The notes under the pieces were generated by a model. It was not told where the DNA came from and did no database searches. It worked only from the letters and a program-made list of their open reading frames with translations. Below are positions 58,921 to 64,000 of a stretch of 64,000 bases of DNA, piece by piece; the first letter of the stretch is position 1, and each line of letters begins with the position of its first letter. The DNA is from Thalassia testudinum. Taxonomy: Eukaryota; Streptophyta; Magnoliopsida; Alismatales; Hydrocharitaceae. A program made the translations under genes and the position numbers. The stretch spans positions 18,792,501 to 18,856,500 of the forward strand of contig JAZHRO010000073.1 of assembly GCA_037157565.1 (NCBI GenBank), in the 5' to 3' direction.

Positions 58921-60497
58921 AAGGCTATTTGGACCCTATTTTGGTTTTCTAAGTTCTCTACAGAAAACCTAAGTATCCTAGGGTTGTGCAGGTGTTCCTA
59001 GGACTACTATTAGGGTACTTTGAAGCTCTTTAACATGAATCTAAGTAACAAAATAAAGAGCAACAAAAAGAAACAAAAAATACATAGAGTATAAGGAAAG
59101 GAAATCTATCATATTCTTCATCTCCTTCCTTCTTCAAGCCATCACTCCTCGCGAAGCTCTTCTATTCTTCGTCAAGCTCCTCCAATCCGCCATGGATGCG
59201 AGCTCGAACTCCGTCTAACCACCTCTCCATTTGTAATTGACATGAAATCTAAAACTTCAAGTGCAAATGTTAAATGACACGTGTTTTGTTATCATCAAAA
59301 TAAACGATCATGGCACTCTAGCACCAACATGCACTGCAGCCCAAGCACCCGCAAATGCTGCACCACATGCCCGCAGGTGCGTTACGCCATCGCCCTTCTC
59401 TGCCTGCCTGTAGGTGCCCCACCCCAGCATGCCCTCGCCACGCCATCGCCCTTGCGTGCCCTACCTTTGCGCCTTGCACCAAAGCCTCACCGCGCCAAGT
59501 AATGCTCCTAGCAGCAGCACGCATCACCGCCCTTACAGCCCAAGTGCCCTACAGGCACGCTCCCTCCAACGCCCTTGCGTGCCCCCTCCAGCACTCTCAT
59601 CGCCACCCTCTAGCGCCCTTACGCGCCACCTTCCAGCATCCTTGCCAGCCAGCAGCACCAGCGCCTACACTATAGACCGCACGACACCTCCTCTTCATCT
59701 TCTTCCTCTCCAGTGCCTGCAAGTACCCAAAGTCACACCCGCAGCAATGCCCCCACAGTAGCCACGTGCCTGCGGGTAGGGCAGCACACTAAAGCACTAC
59801 TGCGCGCAAGTGCAGTGTAGCCATCCGCTGGTGATAGGCCGGCGCTCCTCTCCACCGTCCGGCCACCTCCGGCTGCCACGTCACCACCATTGCGTAGCCC
59901 TCGTCGAGACGTGCCTTCCTGCCGCATAGCTCCTCCCATGAAGCCTCCTCATGCGCGCAAGGAAGGAAGAGGAAGTTTCCTCTGTTTTATACTCAATTAG
60001 TATTTACATTGAATGCCATTTCCACAAAATGAATTTTGATTTATGATTATTTTATTGTGGTGAATTTATGCCTTAATGCTCATGCTTCTAGATAATTGTT
60101 AAACCTTATTATTCATCTCTATGTGCATGGAATTTAATTTTGAATGACACTTCATATGCATGCAAGTGAATAGTACATGACATACTCTTGCACATGTATA
60201 ATTTTCTGACGTAAAAATTACATTCACATCCTTGCATTTCTAAATTATTACGTGTTCCTTCTTTTCGCCTTGTTTCGCATCAAATTTGAACACAGATTGC
60301 GCACGTGATTGAATAAATACAAAGGAAAAATATTTTGTGAACTTATTAATCTGTTCCTCCCTATGGATATGACATCCTTTTCGTGGTTTAAATGCATATT
60401 TATTTAATCTTTGATTGAGAGATTTCCACTACATTAATTACAACAACGTATCATTCTATTGCTATCTTAAATAAGCGAGAATCTCTCCATCAAATGG

Positions 60498-61857
60498 TAT
60501 CAACCCCTCTTATTGCACACACCATATCTATTCCAAAGAGGGCGCACAACCTTAGCAAGAAATGCAGAGACGTTTGAACCCTAATTTGCAGGAGGTCGTG
60601 AAAAATGAGATCATTAAGTGGTTAGATGCAGGGATCATCTACCCGATCTTCGACAGTCGATAGGTGAGTCCAATTTAGGTTGTGCCTAAGAAGGTAAAAC
60701 TCACCACCTTCACGATTGAAATTGGAGAGGTCATACCGATCCGTATAGCTAACTCATGGAGAGTCTGCATTGATTACAGAAGACTCAATTCCTCCACGAA
60801 GAAGGATCATTTCCCACTACCGTTTATTGATCAGATCCTCAAAAAACTAGTGGGAAATAGGTTCTTCTGCTTTCTTAACGAGTACTCCGGTTATAACCAA
60901 GTGGCAATCCATCCATATGACCAATAAAAGACCACGTTCACCTGCCCCTTCGGGACGTACGCGTTCCGAAGGATGCCATTTGGTCTCTGCAATGCAACCG
61001 TGACTTTTCAGTGGTTCATGCTTGCCATATTCTCAGATATGGTAGGTGATTATCTGGAAATCTTCATGGATGACTTTTCAGTATTTGGAGCATCATTTGA
61101 CGATTACCTCCAGCACTTGGTCCAAATACTCAGGCGATGCATTGACGTGAATCTGGTTCTTTCCTAGGAAAGGAGCCACTTCATGGTGCCTGAGGGAATC
61201 GTCCTGGGACATCTGATTTCGGAGAAAGGCATCCAAGTCTATCGAGCCAAGGTTAACTTGATTTCCAAACTCCCTATGCCTAGCTCGATCAAGGACATCC
61301 GATCTTTTCTGGGGCACGTCGATTTTTATCGTCGATTTATCCTCGATTTTTCGAAAATCGCGTGCCCCCTGACCACTCTTCTCTTAAAGGATGTACGTTT
61401 CAAAATCTCCAAGGAATCCACTCAAGCATTTGAGATCCTTCGTGACCAAGTTACCTAAGCCCTGATCCTACAGTCTCCTAATTGGTCTCAACCTTTTGAG
61501 ATCATGTGCGATGCATCTGACTTCTCTGTAGGAGCAGTTTTGGGGCAGAAAATTGATAGCAAACCCGTGGTCATTTACTACGCTAGCAAAACACTTGACG
61601 AGGCTTAGCATAACTACACGGTTACTGAGAAAGAGCTGCTAGTCGTAGTATTTGCCCTAGAAAAATTCAAATCTTACCTCTTGGGTTCCCATGTTATTAT
61701 CTACTCAGATCACACAACTGTGAGGCATCTCCTTGCAAAGAAGGATGCGAAACCTCGATTAATTCGATGGATCTTGCTGTTGCAAGAATTTGACCTCGAG
61801 ATTCGCAACAAATTAGGAAGACAGGACATAGTAGCTGATCACTTGTCCCACATTCCT
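60498..61857 (+). pseudogene. Element B RT (rest) and RNase H
   Basis: Continues the RT of 46816-47056. Blocks: MQRRLNPNLQEVVKNEI, DYRRLNSSTKKDHFPLPF, FMDDFSVFG (Asp pair 61069-61074), LGHLISEKGIQVY and FLGHVDFYRRF. RNase H: a DASDFSVGAVLGQ-like reading, [26 protein letters not shown] and ADHLSHIP, so all RNase H acidic positions are kept. The frame is constant but broken by stops: 60661 (TAG), 60925 (TAA), 61165 (TAG), 61456 (TAA) and 61606 (TAG, where A has CAG). Confidence 0.88.
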
Positions 61858-63224
61858 TCTGAGATCATTGACCCTTCCAGACCCATCACGGAACATTTTC
61901 CTGATGAGCACCTCCTGACTATCGATACAGGGCCTCCATGGTTTGCTGACATAGTAAACTACTTGGCATCACATCAGATCCCGTTTGATTGGCCGAAGGC
62001 CAAGAAGGACAAATTGTGTTCCGATGCCAAGTATTACCTTTGGGAAGACTCGCATTTATTCTGCATTGGTGCTGATCAAATTATCCGACGATGTGTCACG
62101 GAAGCGAAAATCAAAGACATACTCTCTGCCATGACCAGGCATGCGGTGGACATTTTTCAGGACACAAAATCGCATCAAAAGTCCTCCAATGTGGCTTTTA
62201 CTGGCCCACAATTTTCAAGGATGCATACAATCACTGTAAGGCATGTAACCGTTGCCAGACCTTGGGCAACATGAGCCATCGTGACATGATGCCTTAATAG
62301 CCGATTCTGGTATGCGAGATTTTCGACATTTGTGGGATTGATTTTATGGGACCCTTCCCTATCTTGGACGGCTTCGAATACATCTTACTCGTTGTTGACT
62401 ATGTGTCTAAATGGATCGAAGCCATTCTGACCCGAACCAATGATCACAAAGTTGTTATCAAATTTATTCACCAAAATATCATCTCACGGTTCGGGGTTCC
62501 ACGTGCATTAATTTCTAATGGAGGGGCCCATTTCACAAGCACTCAGTTCATGTCACTAATGACCAAATACGGGGTGTCGCACCGAATCTCTACTCCTTAC
62601 CACCCCCAAACTAATGGTCTAGTTGAGCTATCAAACCGGGAGATCAAGAAAATCCTTTAGGTTACTGTTCGACCTGATAGGAAGGATTGGTCATCCTGGC
62701 TTCCAGAAGCTTTGTGGGTTTATAGGACCACCCACAAGACCCAATTAGGTATGTCTCCTTTCAGGCTGGTGTACGGGAAGGTGTGTCACCTCCCCGTTGA
62801 ATTGAAGCATAAAGCCTATTGGGTAGTACAGAATTGCAACTTAGATCTTTCTAAGGATGAAACCCATAGAAGGCTTCAAATGAGCGAGATCGATGAATTA
62901 CGCCACGATACGTATGAGAACTCGCGAATTTACAAAGAACGGGTTAAAGCCTTTCACGACAAACACATTTCTAGAAAGATCTTTCACCTTGGTCAAAAGG
63001 TCCTACTCTTTGATGTCCGACTCAAATTATTCCTAGGAAAGCTATGATCTAAGTGGATCGGACCTTACTTAGTCCGACGAATTTTTGGAAATGGAGCCGT
63101 TGAGATTAGTCTACTCAGTCACGATTCCGAACCCTTCGACGTGAACAGTCAGAGACTCAAACCGTTCATTGACATGACCAATACAGATTTGGCTGAGTCA
63201 TTCTTTATTCTCCATTCTCCTTGA
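61858..63224 (+). pseudogene. Element B integrase with a lost catalytic Asp
   Basis: The zinc-binding part is seen after a shift near 62110: HDQACGGHFSGHK and CKACNRCQTLGNM (62140-62275). Stops at about 62296-62301. The core is open from 62346: first Asp in GIDFMGPF (62340-62342); the second catalytic position reads ISNGGAHF, so the Asp is Asn (62517-62519); Glu in [10 protein letters not shown] (62625-62627). Spacing is as in A, C and D. A TAG near 62658 stands where A has CAG. The C-terminal part continues past a TGA near 63045 in the same frame to 63224. Confidence 0.88.
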
Positions 63225-64000
63225 GCTCATTGCGCCCAGCCGATGGCATAAAACTCAGCGCTTAACGGGAGGCAACCCGTCATTCTTTGAAAAACCCGAA
63301 ACCTTTCCTGACATTTCTATGCTGAATTTATATTGCACTTTAGGGTTCATCCATTAGAATAGCCAACTCCACCTCAGGTACCCGTACCCGAGTCTAGAAA
63401 TCGTCCACAACAATCATCTCGACCTGTTCGCTCACCCAATACCTATCCTAATGAATGAACTAAGCTGAATTCGAACCCACCTAATTTACAATTAGGACAT
63501 TGCAAATCATAGGCATGGAGGGGTATGAAGTGCAAAATATATGAAAACTCACATCAAGAAAAGGTTTCAACAAAAAAAAAAACTGAGAAGGGGGAGAGAA
63601 AATTTGTGGGTTATATAAGATACGAGGAGGAAAAAGAGCAAAATGACAAAAAAGGGGCACAAAATGAAAAAAGAAAGAGATAGTCATTAGTAAGAGATTA
63701 AGGGATTAACCGAAGTTCTTGACCACATCAAGAGAAAAATGAGAAAAAGTGCTAAGGAGACACAAAAAGAGATTAGTAGGAATGCTGACCTTAGGCCTTT
63801 TTGGGTCTTAGTACCTGCTAAGATCTGGATAATCCTCAAGAGGTTGGGGAAAATGCAAAGCTTAGGTATTAGGTCTAAGGCTTACGGAGTATTCGACCTC
63901 GTTAACTGACCTTCAGTTTGCGGGACTTGGTAACCTAAGCACCCCAATCCACACACAGTCTGGTTCAATACGCATAACTATCAAAATCACACAAAAGCAT
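63225..64000 (+). other. Element B 3' non-coding region (continues beyond the window)
   Basis: Collinear with A 11552-12390: hairpin acggg-aggcaa-cccgt (63265-63280), internal purine tract ggcatggaggggtatg (63512-63527), an A-rich stretch, then the block around 63830-63970. No gene seen. Confidence 0.8.

Larger units (their letters stand above)
57604..59329 (+). mobile_element. Element G: solo LTR inserted in the C 3' LTR
   Basis: 1726 bp from tgtaattccc to gcaccaaca, flanked by cgcac (57599-57603) and tgcac (59330-59334), a 5-bp duplication with one difference. It has TG..CA ends and a TATA-like tatttata (58270-58277), and its end (ttttgttatcatcaaaat followed by ccaaca) resembles the ends of plant copia LTRs. 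With no second LTR, PBS or coding region, it is best explained as a solo LTR left by LTR-LTR recombination; the family (copia) is a guess. It contains a hairpin string (57702-58004) and a palindrome cluster (58388-58920). Confidence 0.75.
47057..60492 (+). mobile_element. Element C: Athila-type element nested in B, itself carrying solo LTR G
   Basis: LTRs 47057-48772 and 57009-60492 (the latter with G inside), a perfect tRNA-Asp PBS, gag-pro-RT-RNase H-integrase, and a 1.6-kb 3' non-coding region. The LTRs are very alike after removing G, and the PBS is undamaged, so this is probably the youngest of the Athila-type elements here; nesting agrees. Even so, it has at least seven in-frame stops and two frameshifts. 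Its 3' region is related to that of D. Confidence 0.92.
57009..60492 (+). repeat. Element C 3' LTR, interrupted by G
   Basis: Begins tgatgagtcc, ends ctctccatca. The first part is 57009-57603, the second 59330-60492. Without G and one target copy it is about 1.75 kb and collinear with 47057-48772, with scattered mostly C/T and G/A differences. Confidence 0.92.
40186..64000 (+). mobile_element. Element B: Athila-type element inserted in D, interrupted by C, running off the window
   Basis: The 5' LTR is 40186-43138, PBS 43145, gag from 44248, protease near 46320, RT up to 47056. RT then resumes at 60498 after element C; integrase ends at 63224, and 3' non-coding sequence runs to the window end. 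By comparison with A, about 800 bp remain before the 3' LTR. Sequence, gene order, hairpins and internal purine tract are all as in A. Its left target duplication should be gatag (40181-40185); the right copy lies outside. Confidence 0.9.

Noticed and set aside
1..64000. tRNA or rRNA genes
   Set aside because: The only tRNA-related sequences are primer binding sites of 12-18 bases; no cloverleaf or rRNA segment was recognised.

Overview
The window is repetitive plant nuclear DNA and contains no host gene that I can recognise. The evidence for a plant is the set of element families: Athila-type Ty3/gypsy elements with primer binding sites (PBS) for tRNA-Asp, a chromovirus with a tRNA-iMet PBS and a chromodomain-type integrase tail, and a plant L1-type LINE tail. 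In addition, the premature stop codons and lost catalytic residues are mostly C-to-T or G-to-A changes at CG and CHG sites, as expected for old methylated plant DNA. I cannot name the species.

Left half (1-25390). A damaged chromovirus (element E) runs from about 938 to 25390. Its 5' LTR is split by a complete 13.8-kb Athila-type element (A, 2164-15961), flanked by a target duplication ccgtc/ccgcc. The internal part of E keeps gag, protease and the last part of integrase. The RT, RNase H and integrase core are gone; in their place is the 5' end (LTR, PBS, leader) of another element, F (19177-22205). The 3' LTR of E is 22583-25390. Positions 1-937 are the end of a more diverged LTR of the same family, joined abnormally to the middle of E's 5' LTR.

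Middle (25391-29345). AT-rich unassigned DNA, a 5'-truncated LINE on the minus strand, and a decayed LTR-like segment related to element D.

Right half (29346-64000). Element D (Athila-type, minus strand) has its 3' LTR at 29346-31048 and its 5' LTR cut at 40185. There a second Athila-type element, B (plus strand, close to A), begins; its 3' LTR lies beyond the window. B's RT gene is interrupted at 47057-60492 by element C, a third Athila-type element with a perfect tRNA-Asp PBS. C's 3' LTR is itself interrupted by a solo LTR, G (57604-59329). The order D, then B, then C, then G is fixed by the nesting and three near-perfect 5-bp target duplications.

All coding regions are broken (stops, frameshifts, Asp-to-Asn changes at active sites), so every gene is given as a pseudogene. 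They represent the usual Ty3/gypsy set: gag (particle), aspartic protease, RT-RNase H (cDNA synthesis) and integrase. The most interesting signals are non-coding: a string of hairpins in G, clusters of a GACGTC palindrome shared by unrelated LTRs, an ordered series of CACCAAATA motifs in the 3' regions of C and D, an internal second polypurine tract in all four Athila-type elements, and stacked fold-backs just upstream of the promoter in A.
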